NCBI RefSeq assembly: GCF_964355755.1
Contig: NC_092675.1
Span: forward strand, 377,001 to 441,000
Source of the DNA: Antedon mediterranea
Taxonomy: Eukaryota > Echinodermata > Crinoidea > Comatulida > Antedonidae
Direction of reading: 5' to 3'
DNA length: 64,000 nucleotides
A model generated the notes under the pieces. The model worked only from the letters and a program-made list of their open reading frames with translations, ran no database searches and was not told where the DNA came from. Shown piece after piece: positions 46,201 to 62,837 of the stretch. Within the stretch, counting starts at the first letter, position 1, and each line of letters starts with the position of its first letter. Position numbers and translations under genes: made by a program.

Positions 46201-49200
46201 CATCCCAGGTCACTGTTACTCGGTCTGAGGTTGTAATTCTAATCACGTCATCAGGACATACAACATTTGGGTTTTCATATGGATTGTTATTGTCTGAAAT
46301 GAGAAGAAAATATCTATGTATGTCCAGATTGACAAAGTTGATAGCGTAAGTACAAATTTTAACTGTCTGAACCAGTCAACTAGAAAGTTAAAATGAATAT
46401 GCTATGAAACTGACTGGAATTTAGAATAAAGAGTTTCAAGGTCCAATAAATGGTTTTCAATATTAACTAAACATTGTAATTATGAACACACTTACGATTG
46501 ACTGTAATTTTAAAGGCACAGATTCCTATATTACCAGCCCTGTCTGTACAAATAACATCAGTTGAACCAAGCCGAAATGATGAACCAGAAGGTGGTATGC
46601 AATCAGCTGAGAGATCAGGATCACCATAATCCTGGACAGAGGCAATCCAGGTCACAGTAGTTTGGTCTGTGTGGCTATTTCTAACAATGTTACTTGGGCA
46701 GGTCACTGTAGGGTTACCAGTATCTATAAGCATATATTACATAAATTATAATTTTTAATTATCTGATTTCTTATTTATAATGATTAGTTTATAAAACATA
46801 TTGTAGGCCTATTGTCTTTAGAGGGTTAGTAACAACTTTCTTTGTAATACGTGAATATAAATTATTTCTGAGATCACTTTGTCTTAACAATGTACTGTCT
46901 GTAATATAGGCACATTTGCTTTGACTCAAAATAACACTTATCATGATGATTGTTGTTGGGAATCTCCTAGCTGTACACAAAACCATCATCCCCACAATTG
47001 TTTATGACAATTATGCAGCAAGCAGTTGGCTATAGGTTAGATGGTACAACAAGCAGTAAAAACTGGTCATTTAGTGTCATTCAACAAAAACACACCTTTA
47101 ATACTCAAAATATAAACTGAGAATTTGTAAATATTACCAAGGACGGTAAGTGTAAATTGACAGCTTCCTGTATTACCAGCACTATCTGTAGCATTACAGG
47201 TAACATGTGTAACAGATCCACCATTAAATGATGAACCAGAAGGTGGAGTACAATTTGCTGACAGACCGGTATCAATATTGTCACTGACTGTGGGATCATT
47301 CCAAGTATACTGTCTAAACGAGCTTGAAGATGTAGATATGTCATTACGGCATACAACAATTGGCATCTCATTGTCTAAAAAGTAATTTTTATGTTAAAGA
47401 AAATAATATCTGTTTTTTAGTTGGAGGATCTCAGTACACAATGTTTCTGTATACTGTTATACTTAGCATCTATCTATAATTCCAATGGAAAATAATTAAA
47501 TGGATGTAGACTGTAAGAGCATGCTTCCATGCTACTTCCTATTGTACTGTATATTTTGTTGTTTTCTTTTAACCAGAAAGATTTTTGCAATCACCCTAGA
47601 TATCATACCTTCTAAAAGTAATTGTATGGTAAAAGTGCATTGACCAGTATTAGCATCACTGTCAGTTGCAGTACAAGTTACAGTTGTAGAGCCAACAGGA
47701 AAGTATGAACCAGATGATGAAGTACAAGTAGCAGTCAGGCCAGTGTCAACATCATCAACTACTGTTGGTGCATCCCAGGACACTCTTGATGACGATGTGC
47801 CTATAATGTCAATGTCACCAGGACAAGTCACAACTGGTATTAAAGTAGGAACTGCATTGTTAGAAAAAAGAACAAATAAGATCAGTAAACACCTTAAAAA
47901 TGATATAACATTCCATATGAACAGTGACCACATAAAGTTTGATTTTGTGACACACCTGTGACAACAAAATGTAACTCATCTTTAAGCTGGCAAAAGATGC
48001 AAATATCAAATTGGTTAGGCATAAAACACAAGATAATAACTTTATAATAATTGTACATTTGAATTAAATACAGCAAATAAGTAATTCTATCATTTTATAT
48101 ATATATATATACAAATCAGACTTTACTTCCGTAGACATAGACTTCACAAACAGTGATCGCATTACTCTTCTTTTGAAATAGAAAGACAAAACGTCCAATT
48201 ACATCTGGGTACCAACTGTAAGAAGTGCTTAAGTAATCAATTGATCCAAGTTGGTTACTAGCATCTAAAAAAAGAAAAGTTTAAAATGTATCATTCTCAG
48301 CAATTATTGGCATTTCGTTAGCACATACTAAATGGTTTTTCTTAACTACAGTAAAACATATTTACCTAGCATTTATGATTTAACAAAACAAATAAGATTG
48401 ATGTTGCTGTTTATTTGTCAAAAACACACAAAAAGTGACAATCAGTCATTTTATATTCTAAAGCATGTTGTAAAAAAAAAAGAATGAATAATAATAAATG
48501 AAATGTGAGTACATGACAGGTAATACTGTAATTTACCTTCATATCCATATGGTGTATATACATAAACACGTTCAATGATGTGGAGACTTCCTAAATCAAT
48601 ATACCAATATGGGTTCTGGTTCACTGAAACTTAATAACGGACGTACGTCAGTAAACTTCGGCTGACACAATCAGATATCTGATCATCTTCTAGTTTTCAG
48701 ATAATTATTAAGTTTTTTTATCTCACTTCAATTAAATAATCATATATATTTATTTATCTGGAGGACTAAACTTGGCTTAATGCATCCTCCTCACACAATT
48801 ATATTTATGAATTTGTGTTCTGTATATATTATAGTGTGAAACAATAAACTTGAAACTTGAAGTTTAAAATGTAATGTAGGATGTATGAATTTCTCATTTT
48901 TGGAAAGTTAAGAATACTGATAGCATTACTTACCAACTGTACGTGAACATGAACCTATGCTAAAGTCCTGATTACCATTACCATCAACCGCTAAACCAGC
49001 ATCATATGATATACCACCAGAGGAATAAGTTGCGCTCTGGTATGCAGGCTTGCCAGTTGACACATAGCCTTTTACAAATGCTGGAAGAATGCGTGTGAAA
49101 AAAATGAATAAAAAAAAAACAAAAATAAAAAACATGTGATTGTAGTCATCCATCAAGAATTATTCTGCTGCCCAGTTTATTTCAAACCATTCCACCAAAT

Positions 49201-50632
49201 GTATGTTAATAGTTTATTTGCGAACTTGCAACTAACCCTCCTTTCTCTCTCTTCAACCAATATTTTAGTACAAAAACACAACCAAAGCAAAGGTATAAAC
49301 TAAGGCATATACCAATGTAATTGGTTTCAGCTACATTTTTTAGACTTGTATTCTTATAGGACACCACAATGTAAAACAAAAGAAGGATCTGCAAGATAAT
49401 TGTCAAATTGTCTATAATATAGTCAGCCAATGGTAGTTTTTACTGTCGGATTTGTTGGCTTCCATTTCATCAATAAACATTAATGAGGTTTACTACTAGC
49501 TGGTGAACACTATACTTCTTTAAGTAATTTAAACATAAAACATACCATTTATACTTAAGTTTTATGTAGTCATGCTTATTTTCGGATGGGTGATAATCAA
49601 ATTCATATGTACCTGGATATTCACATCTGTCTCCTTTATATCCGGTTCGACAGGAACACCGATACGTATTGTTAGTATTAACATAACAGTTTCCATTATT
49701 TAGACAGGGATTAGATGAACATGGGCCTAAAGGAAAAAAATAACTTTAAGTTAGGCTAACACCAGTTATTGAATAATTAAAAGTTGTCTACTGTAAATAT
49801 AAATAGCTACTGTATTGATGGAATTTCTAAATTTAAACTTTAATTGGTAATATATAATAACATAATATAATCATAAACCACATCATTGAATTAAAATCAC
49901 TGAATTAATAATTTTTCCCAAAATGTCTTTAAACACAAAATTAGCACCAATAATCCCACTCAGGTGGCAAACTAGCCTTGTATCCATTAACTATCATTCT
50001 ATCAGTTATGATAGAACAAATAGAAATCAGTGCATACAACTGAAGGGGAAAGTAAAAATTATCTTGTTTTATCATCTTCCTTCCTCCATAGTTTTATAAA
50101 ACACTTCCTATAGAAGTACTGTATCAGAAAAACAATGATAAATCAGTCATTTATATACACTTTTGTTAAATTAACAATATTTTGACAGAATTTTCACAAA
50201 ACTGGCATTTATCTACAGCTCAAAATGGAAATATGGCTTATATCATACTAGGACCCTTTTGCAAACCATACAATTATACCAAAACAAACACAAACTAACA
50301 CATAGTTACAGGATACTTTCATTCATTCCTAAAGCCTGGTCTAAAGTATCTAACTTTATGTCACAAACAAAATTAATGTGCCTATATATGGACATGAAGA
50401 TGTCATATCACTACTATTTTTTGTTGTCAAACTAGTTTGATAGTGTAGACAGAGCTTAAAAGTACATGGAGACCCATCCAACCATCATCCATCCCTATTT
50501 ACAAATGATTTTAGACAAAAGTTAGTGTAATCTCTCTCTGTACCATCAATGCACATACTTACTCTGAGAAGAACAGATTTGACATTGCTTGAATAGAAGT
50601 ACCAACATCAGTGCTATGTACCTTTCATCCAT
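40039..50632 (-). CDS. Gene C: complete EGF-FTP-HYR6 transmembrane receptor-like gene
   Basis: Thirteen exons on the minus strand give an uninterrupted 2265-nt coding sequence (754 aa plus stop), with every phase matching. Domains by residue: signal peptide 1-23; EGF 24-61; fucolectin/F5-8C-like lectin 62-185; six HYR (hyalin repeat, Ig-like fold) modules 186-668; TM about 669-694; tail 695-754. HYR modules are adhesion modules known from echinoderm hyalin and related surface proteins. The tail has ITIM-like IGYENV and SDYEIL plus SVYTIM, which could recruit SH2 proteins if phosphorylated (inference). A Ty3/gypsy element sits in the intron between HYR5 and HYR6. Best-supported gene in the window. 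Confidence 0.85.
40770..40848 (-). CDS. Gene C transmembrane exon
   Basis: NYLMMALITILGIIILVIPA then LVFYYK: one membrane helix and stop-transfer. 79 bp, phase 1 to 2. Confidence 0.85.
41199..41453 (-). CDS. Gene C HYR6 (membrane-proximal)
   Basis: TVTCPDNIEV, VTWDDPSVSDNFDTGLPATC, AGSTDVTCNATDTAGNTGSC, then a short stalk ending DSAG at donor GTAAGA. 255 bp. Confidence 0.9.
41993..42166 (-). repeat. 3' LTR of the gene C gypsy element
   Basis: On the minus strand starts TGTCGTGTATTAAG and ends CATAACA (TG...CA), 174 bp. Confidence 0.9.
42456..45407 (-). CDS. pol: Gypsy pol polyprotein (RT, RNase H, integrase)
   Basis: 983 aa, uninterrupted. The start keeps only the end of a retropepsin (HSLLGRDWL). 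RT: FTKLDLAQAYNQM, FGITSAPAIWQ, YLDDILV. RNase H: VATDASGEGVGAVL, EREALAIVYA, LITDNKPLT. Integrase: zinc-binding H-x3-H...C-x2-C (HVGH, CDSC), then the DDE core (VDFAGPF, VSDNGPQF, NGQAERFVQ), and a C-terminal region ending KRHVDQI. A 17-residue near-duplicate (TKENCINDNVKSN) lies near the C-terminus. Antisense to nothing: it shares the strand of gene C, so it would be transcribed inside that intron. Confidence 0.93.
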   Translation of the reverse strand: MRESAGSSRTFTSFTGEIVKPLGKISVKVVYESQCHYLFMYVVANTKHSLLGRDWLNVIKLNWQECFHNNYVNKLECRDALKQLLDKHEGLFKEELGLLKHIKADVLLKGDAKPMISKAYRVPYALRSDVDTELDRLVNIGVLTPVTHSQWASGIVTVRKKDGSVRLCGNYKPTINPVLQSVAPPNINVDDILSNLAGGETFTKLDLAQAYNQMELSDESKKVLTIITEKGLFQQNRLVFGITSAPAIWQNAMNVILKDLPGVQVYLDDILVTGKDDQEHLGNLERVLVRLQDYGLRLKRGKCEFMKQSVEYLGHCVDKHGVHKSIDKIDHILQMPLPSDITTLRSYLGMVNYYRSFVPRLATILAPLTSMLEKGREFKWTELARNAWVKSKEMLRHSGFLVHYDPNLPLTVATDASGEGVGAVLSHMVNGKERPIKFASRSLNKTERNYPQLEREALAIVYACKKFYSYIYGRKFILITDNKPLTTIFGPKKGLPILAAERIQRWALYLSGFDYNIKFRNSQANANADCLSRLPVEGPPRHSEISVAHIGSREILPVTSAEIRNNTRKDVILSRVMRNELTIEGGCLLWGVRVIIPPKLRQQVLEELHVGHIGVVKMKGLARSHFWWPLLDAQIEETAKKCDSCQRIQNNPTIAPMHPWLPVSNPGERVHVDFAGPFEGLAYLIVVDAFSKWPEVFIMQSTTSHKTIGVLRTLFSRNGLPQVLVSDNGPQFTSGEFKSFMAMNGISHKLSAPYHPSTNGQAERFVQSLKQGLRAARNDSGDPQTKLDRFLLSYRNAEHSLTKETPAKLFMNRSIRTRLDILRPNINDSVRNNLHKAMHKRDRKLRLYETNDLVYVRNYIGQTKWVPGVVVNQEGPLNYKIDVGNKLVWKRHVDQIKDRGVNVDFENKEGEDMDTEYVDKRVEEILSRKTKENCINDNVKSNDAIEQTKENCINDNVKSNVATKPSVLRRSTRVRKAPDRFHY
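45426..45599 (-). repeat. 5' LTR of the gene C gypsy element
   Basis: Same 174 bp with one mismatch; followed on the minus strand by TTTGGCGACAAGGATGG, a TGGCGAC-type primer-binding site. Confidence 0.9.
45642..45878 (-). CDS. Gene C HYR5
   Basis: IVTCPFNMEE, VTWSDPSVTDNVDSGLSATC, IGSTDVACTAMDTDGKTGSC; donor GTATGTG lies 38 bp from the gypsy insertion site. Confidence 0.9.
46045..46293 (-). CDS. Gene C HYR4
   Basis: NVVCPDDVIR, VTWDDPSVTDNVDTGLSATC, IGSTDVTCFATDSVGNYGSC; 249 bp, phase 1-1. Confidence 0.9.
46496..46723 (-). CDS. Gene C HYR3
   Basis: PTVTCPSNIV, VTWIASVQDYGDPDLSADC, LGSTDVICTDRAGNIGICAF: shortened in the T-A-T-D turn. The most divergent of the six; 228 bp. Confidence 0.9.
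47138..47374 (-). CDS. Gene C HYR2
   Basis: IVVCRNDIS, YTWNDPTVSDNIDTGLSANC, then GGSVTHVTCNATDSAGNTG with one extra residue in the usual GSTxVTC turn. 237 bp. Confidence 0.9.
47609..47851 (-). CDS. Gene C HYR1
   Basis: VVTCPGDIDI, VSWDAPTVVDDVDTGLTATC, FPVGSTTVTCTATDSDANTG, CTFTIQ: full HYR with its four Cys. 243 bp, phase 1-1. Confidence 0.9.
48127..48264 (-). CDS. Gene C FTP lectin exon 3
   Basis: DVIGRFVFLFQ and AITVCEVYVYG match RYVTI and LTLCEVEVY of the family; the GxEVRVG strand is not recognisable. 138 bp, donor GTAAAG. Confidence 0.83.
48537..48623 (-). CDS. Gene C FTP lectin exon 2, short form
   Basis: NQNPYWYIDLGSLHIIERV then YVYTPYGYEG. 87 bp, 29-30 bp shorter than in gene A; it lacks the vicinal Cys pair region. 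Confidence 0.85.
48934..49080 (-). CDS. Gene C FTP lectin exon 1
   Basis: [35 protein letters not shown]: highly similar to the matching exon of gene A, including silent positions. 147 bp, phase 1-1. Confidence 0.88.
49613..49726 (-). CDS. Gene C EGF exon
   Basis: SPCSSNPCLNNGNC, NNTYRCSC, GYKGDRCEYPG: six Cys, phase 1-1, 114 bp. Precedes the lectin, whereas in gene A the EGFs follow it. Confidence 0.9.
50563..50632 (-). CDS. Gene C exon 1: signal peptide
   Basis: MDERYIALMLVLLFKQCQIC then SSQ, donor GTAAGT, 70 bp, phase 1. A TTTCAG just upstream (about 50,655) suggests a separate 5' UTR exon. A five-codon upstream frame starting at 50642 ends just inside the main start. Confidence 0.8.
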
Positions 50633-50642
50633 TCTGTTTCAT
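50625..50642 (-). promoter_or_regulatory. Short uORF overlapping the gene C start
   Basis: ATG AAA CAG AAT GGA TGA: its stop lies at main-ORF positions +6 to +8, overlapping in another frame. Such an arrangement can limit initiation at the main ATG. Present only if the transcript starts upstream of 50642. Confidence 0.35.
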
Positions 50643-53143
50643 GATCAATCCAGCACTGAAACAACATTATAAATACATATATTTTTAGTTCCTTATCTCA
50701 GAAATAATGTACTGAGTTTAGTTCCTATTATGTTATTTAAACTAGATTACAAATCAGACAGTTACACCAGAGATACATAATGTTCTGTTTTTGTTGCCAA
50801 TGACAAGAGTGATATTGACTTTAACCAGGTTACACAATTTCATACGGAAATTTCTATTAAGTATCTTTGATGATCTAGAATTAACATCACAATGTTTCTA
50901 TTTTTGCACTACTTAAGTAAATTATCAGATTATTATTATTAATGGTCAAACTTGTATCAAAAGTAACCACACCTATTATAAAAATATTTATAGTATTCGA
51001 CGATGGTCACATATTTTTAATAAAAATATAAATGCACTTTGAAAATAGAAACAAAAATGACTATGTTAGAAACTGGAAATGCTAGGTTATTGAAGACAAA
51101 CACATTTCAAATTTCATGTTTTTTCCCTATTATTAAGGGGAAAATGTATTATACTTATCTTCTCCACTCATGAACATGAATTTACAATTTCACTCAATCC
51201 TCAGATAGTATATAACCTAAAAAACTATGAATTTATTAATTATAAAAAGTTGTACAATAGTCAATCAACACTAATCAATGTCTGTATCAAATATGTAAGA
51301 CAGGAGACGGTGGAGTCCAAAGTAGGGCACTGCTTGCTCATGTTTTATTGAAAATAGGTTAGGTTTTTAGAGTAGGATCCAAATTAGATAGATTATTGCT
51401 TATAAAGTCATTTGTAAAGAAAGTATAAAGTCAGTGAGTATAGCTGGAAGATAGGATGATGCGTCTTTTCCTTTTGCCATTATAGTAGTCCCACATGATT
51501 GTTATGTTATGATTCATAATTTCCAAAACTAACCATCACAATTATCATCAAAAAGCTTCAGAACTGTCTAAAGATGAAACCAAGATAATTCTCTGTTTTA
51601 TGCCATCATTTGGTGACACTTATTATCTTCCTGTAAAGAGTTTCTTTGATTCTTTCTTTCATTCTTGCTCCCTTTCACTTTACAACATAACCAAATGATC
51701 AAGACATTCAACTTAAAATTTATATTAATTTTGTTTATTAGCATTGCATGCTTGTAAAAAATGTAACATTATTATTGCTAAGACCAACTATTATTATTAT
51801 TAAAAATTATCACTACTTCTTCAGCAAAATTAAATTATATTTAGTTTGGTAGCTCATTGAGTAATATTGGCTTGAAATGAATATGGTTATATTTTAACAC
51901 CAAGTGTCTATTGAATTTCTTTCCAAACTGTTACAATTAATTTGATGGCCTGCTAAGACCAAGTATTTAATATACATTAAATATTTAGTTGTATTATTCT
52001 TATTTATAGTATCTGCATATCATATCTATTTTGTACAGTGTTATAGTTATACTGTATATATTAAAATGTGATTGGTTTATTTACAACTTTATTGCATAAT
52101 AAATGTGACCGCATGTTGAACCTAGAAATGTTCAAACACTTGTGAAAATCTGTAAAAATTCATCACCTACTAATGTGCAATCATGACACTGTTAAATGAA
52201 AAAAAAACAATCAATTTGATGTTTGCACATTTTATCTAACAAAACTAACTCAATGTTGAAAAAATTTTAAACACATCCATCAATACAAGTTTGATATTTG
52301 TTTGTCATATGTTCCTACTTTGAAAAACTGTAAAAGTAATTAAATAAATTGGCTCTGTAGATTTAAGCTTACGACTTCATAATAAGCACCAACCAAGACC
52401 ACAGAATATCAGCTGAGTAGTTCAATAATTGATGGATATCAACCTACTATCCAAAACATCATTAACTAGTTGAAGAAAAAGGTGATTCTGCATTTCAATA
52501 CTAAAGAGAAAATTTCAATAATTATGAATTATGTATAAAAATAATATAAAAATATAAAGCACATCAATCAGAATCAGTATTTAATTATAGGTATTACATT
52601 ATTGTTTCAAAATAAATAACATAAAGTAGGCCTACAATGCATCATAAATTGGCACTTACTGTATGTTTTTTATTGTCCCCCTGAAAAATAATTTTTAAAA
52701 TTTGTGTTGTTGAATATGCCATGTTAATGTCACATAATAGTTATACACTTTGACCAAAAACTGGATCTAAACAAAATTTATTTACCTGAAAAAACTGTAA
52801 TTTAAAGCAAAAAAAGGTCAAATTGATTGCCAGCCAATGGATTTTTGGTTGAATTTTACCATTTATTATGTTACTTTATTAGTGAAAACATTTTTGTTTG
52901 TCATTTTTTTTCCTCAATTTTTCATGTTTTTGGGGGACAAACCATCTGTAATGTGATTGCCGCTGTTGAATGTGTGTTTAATGCAAACCATTACCACAGT
53001 AATAATGTGAAGTGCTAGAGGCTTTGTGCATTAAGTGCTGTATAAGATCGACATTATTATTATTATTATTATTATATAAAATATTGACTTTTTAATGACA
53101 TGATATCATACCGTATTTGAAAAATGTTATTAGCCTCCCATCA
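50633..53143. other. Intergenic between genes D and C
   Basis: AT-rich; expected to hold the gene C promoter near its left end. No gene or repeat recognised apart from the L2-like tail at its right end. Confidence 0.4.
53008..53078 (+). mobile_element. L2/CR1-like 3' tail with (ATT)n
   Basis: tgcattaagtgctgtataaga followed by an att tandem run: the typical end of L2-like LINEs or L2-mobilised SINEs. Similar tails at 60.2 and 63.5 kb. Confidence 0.45.
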
Positions 53144-59215
<6,072 letters not shown>

Positions 59216-59879
59216 TTATGCATACAAGTGTCGAAGAAGAACTCATTGCGATTGTGGTAAACACCTACAAGTTTCTTTCTTATGATGCAAATTAGGGAGC
59301 AGCATTATTATGAAAATCGTGGAGTTGTGATAGAAAGGACAAGCAAAGACAGTAGGGAGCTAGACATGGAACTACTGTAGCAGCCAACTACATTGTAGAT
59401 TGTGGAAATAGACCAGGCTATAATTGAGTGGACATTGTGGTGGACACTTAACATAATAAAGAAATTATTATTGGAGAAGTTATTCCATAATTTTGGATTT
59501 GGGAAGCAGACGACGGTACTTTTGGAACATTATAACTATGTACCATGTAACACTTTGAAAGACAATGCTTTGTACGCTTTAATAATGTACCTGTGTGACA
59601 GGATTAATTTTTTTGCTGTTACAACACTATTTGGATAAAAAATATCACATCAGAATTCATTCAAAATATCACATAAAGTATATATGACTATGAAAAAAAA
59701 AATCAAGGGCATATGCTGGTCTGGGTGGGGCAGTGCTGTACATTTCAGGGTAGACATGGAAATTGCTGGGGCAAAAACAATGATGAGAATATGCACTTGC
59801 ACCTTCCATATGCTAAAAATCAGTACTATTCAAAAAGTTCTAAATTTAACTGATGTACTGACCAATATATATTTAAACC

Positions 59880-60270
59880 TTAAAGAAACAAGAACCTCAA
59901 GTCTGTTTCAGCTCCTTGTCTGTGGAATCGGTTACCTTTACACATTCTATCAAGCAAGTCTACTGATGTTTTCAAGAGTGCGCTTAAGACACATCTGCTG
60001 TCGGCTGCTTTTGGCAATTTGTAAGATTTAATTTGTTTTGCTAGATACCCACATCACTGAGAACACCTGTATGTACTGCTGTCAGCACCTTATTGCTGGT
60101 AAATGGAAGCGGGTGATGTGGGTTCGATTGGTCTTGTTTTTAATTTTTTTATTTTTTTTTGTCAACATTATCAGTAGTATTTAGGTTTAAGGTTAATATG
60201 TTTCATGGTTTTTCACAAGCGCCTTGAGCACTTTTGTGGATATGTGCGCTGTATAAATCAGAGAAAATTT
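59880..60270 (+). pseudogene. LINE 3' end (CR1/L2-like)
   Basis: The frame ending at 60024 reads CLWNRLPLHI, STDVFKSALKTHLL, the common C-terminus of jockey/CR1/L2 ORF2 (WNxLPxxI, FKxxLKxHL). A 3' UTR ends in ttgagcacttttgtggatatgtgcgctgtat. Confidence 0.7.
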
Positions 60271-60824
60271 GAGAATATGAACTACATACTTACCTGTAAA
60301 TTAAGTAGTGTAAATTAAAACTTTACCAAATTGAAAACCAAACCATTGAGTAATTTTAATATAAAATTTTAAAATAAAAGCAGACATAAATCAACAATGT
60401 GTGCTTCAAAGTGAAATAATAGAAAAATTACAATGCAAAGCAGAGGTAAACCATTTGCTGTAAGTTTGAAAACTTAAGTTTCAGAATGGGTCCCCCAACA
60501 TAAACAAGAACAAATGAATACAAACTGTACCCTAGTACATGAATACGGTACGATTATGGCTGGCCGAGGTGGAAAATGTTTTGGAAAGTGGAACCTCCAG
60601 AGTCAAATATAACCGATAAACTACATAGGCCCTACACAAAAAATACATCCTGGAACATATACCACATCATAAGCAAGCAGAAATTGGAATTATAAATTGA
60701 TTTACTTTTGCACAGCCTACAAAATTGCACATGAATCCAGAAATTACTCATAGAAAATTAGCCTCAGACAACCTTACCCAGAAACACAATAGACACGTTT
60801 CGCGCTCGCGACCAATCAGAAATA

Positions 60825-61660
60825 GTGGGTATAGACAAAGAATATATATCACAAGAATGAGTAATCCGCGATTTTCCCTGTAACAGTAATATTGTCCATG
60901 TGGTAGGGCGCCGCCATGAGTGAGGATGTATCTGGGATGTATACAACTTTTTGTGACGGTTTCACTAATCAAAGGCTGGACCAACGGTAGTATTTTCATG
61001 ATAAAAAATGTTATCAACTACATGCCAACATCATGTTAAATACTATTTGGATATTTAATTGTTCGTTTTATGCAATTTATTTAGTAAAAACTGCCGTATA
61101 AACAGTTTGCTTTATCAACCGGGCGCTATGATAGCGTGACTGGGCGTGTTGCTGTTTACGCGTTTTCACGAAGGATAGTTTAATAATATTCCTATATTTA
61201 ACTTGTTTCTGGTAAAACAAATAAATGTTAATAACATTTAACATTTTGTCCTATTAATAACATGTATTTTATACTAATTTATATCATAAAAACAATACTT
61301 AATTTACCGGGCGTAGAGTAGTACACGGCAATGGTAAAGAATACAGTAGGCCGTGCTGAGTATCGATTCGTTGATTTTGGTGTTGCATGTTAGTAAATAA
61401 TTGTCTGTAAAAGTGAATGTACACTAGTTTGTTAATAAATATGTATTATAAAATAGTTTACAATTGAAAAACTATTATCATAATTCTATTTAATGTGACA
61501 TGTATAATATCTATTAAATCAAGTCTTATTTAGTATGTATACATCCGCCCTTATGAGGGCGGGCATCACTCACTGGAGCTCTCTGTTACAAATTTCTCAT
61601 GCAAAAATCGCGGAATACTCATTCTTGTGATATATATTCTTTGGTATAGATTTGTAAACA
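60825..61660. mobile_element. Element with about 120-bp imperfect terminal inverted repeats
   Basis: 60,830-60,950 (tatagacaaagaatatatat, cacaagaatgagtaatccgc, tgagtgaggatgtat) is the imperfect reverse complement of 61,535-61,655. The interior has no transposase. Fits a MITE or foldback element, or a duplicated promoter in inverted orientation. Confidence 0.6.
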
Positions 61661-61687
61661 AACCGAACACCTCTATCCTCGCCTATT

Positions 61688-61893
61688 ATGTTGAAGCATA
61701 GCGAAATGGCGACTGCCGAGTGCTTTCGTTGCAAGGTGCATCATAAATGTTGTATATGTTGGATAAATCGTGAATTTAACTACACAAAATCACTGAATAA
61801 TATTCCTGTTTTTAATTTTCAAACACTTGCTGAGTGGTTTGCGTCGGCTCCGAAGGATAGTGGCGCAAAATCTTGGAAATTTTTCAAGGAAAG
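61688..61893 (+). CDS. Cys-rich first exon of an unrecognised plus-strand gene
   Basis: ATG at 61688 (or 61706), open to donor GAAAG/GTACGT. CFRCKVHHKCCICW is a dense Cys/His cluster that could bind zinc; then FNFQTLAEWFASAPKDSG and WKFFKER. The local CpG content is higher than average, as in a promoter-proximal exon. It is the only gene-like signal here on the plus strand. No downstream exon was identified within the window and I do not recognise the family. Confidence 0.4.
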
Positions 61894-62532
61894 GTACGTC
61901 CACAATGTGCTCGTGTCTCTCCGCCCGCCCGGTGGCGTTGCCTGATGCGGTACTTCGTCTGCTAGGCCTAGTGGAGGCTTAGGTGTCTGTTTAAGCGCCA
62001 AAGAACATCACATAATACATGGAAGATGCAATAGGAGCATGAAGAAGAATGAAAGATAATAATTAATATATTTACGCAACATTTGTAAATAAAATCAACA
62101 GTTAACATGTATTAAATGCACCGTAATATATTATACTAGGCCTAGGCCTATGTCTCAAACCAAAAATGACAATACATAAATAAAGTTGATGATTCCGAAC
62201 CAAATGCCTTTAGGAAGGATCTAAATCTCCCTACTCCAATCCAGGAGTTCTTCTACGCATGTGTAGATATCTACTACGTCATCGTATATATATCGTATTT
62301 TATTTGCGGTCCGGCCATGTAGTATATTACTCGCACATCGCTATTTTATACCGTATTACTTAAATATATATCGCTTTCTCATACCATCCCACAGCTATAT
62401 AGGCTAAGTGTACCAAACATTTGCAGCAGTTGAAAAAGATAGTATAATCGGGTTATGTTTATGCTGTAGGAAAAAGGAGAATCATTGTAAACGAACTAAT
62501 CATGCCTACTATTCCGGAATCCACTGTATAGC

Positions 62533-62760
62533 CGTACCTGCCCTGACGTATGACAAATAATAAATATATTATTTGTCATCCTTCAGGGCAGGTATACGGT
62601 ACGTACAGTGGAATCATACAATACCTGCCCTGAAGGATGACAAATAATATATTTATTATTTGTCATACGTCAGGGCAGGTATACAACGGCTATGTAGCCT
62701 ACAGTCAGTGGAATCATACAATCCTGCCCTGACGGATGACAAATAATATATTAATAATAA
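62533..62760. repeat. Nested palindromes
   Basis: A 62-bp palindrome (acctgccctgacgtatgaca, at-rich centre, mirror arm) at 62,533-62,596 is followed by its own reverse complement at 62,621-62,682 and a third partial arm at 62,720. Short direct repeats (cagtggaatcataca) separate them. Confidence 0.8.
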
Positions 62761-62837
62761 AAATTAATGGTGAAAGATGATTTGTATTATCATGGGTAGT
62801 ACCTACAAACAAAACAGCAAGTTGATAAAATGAAACA

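Noticed and set aside
60748-61017. 89-codon minus-strand frame as a signal-peptide exon of gene D
   Set aside because: The hydrophobic segment is not N-terminal, it overlaps an inverted repeat, and no phase-1 donor joins it to EGF1.
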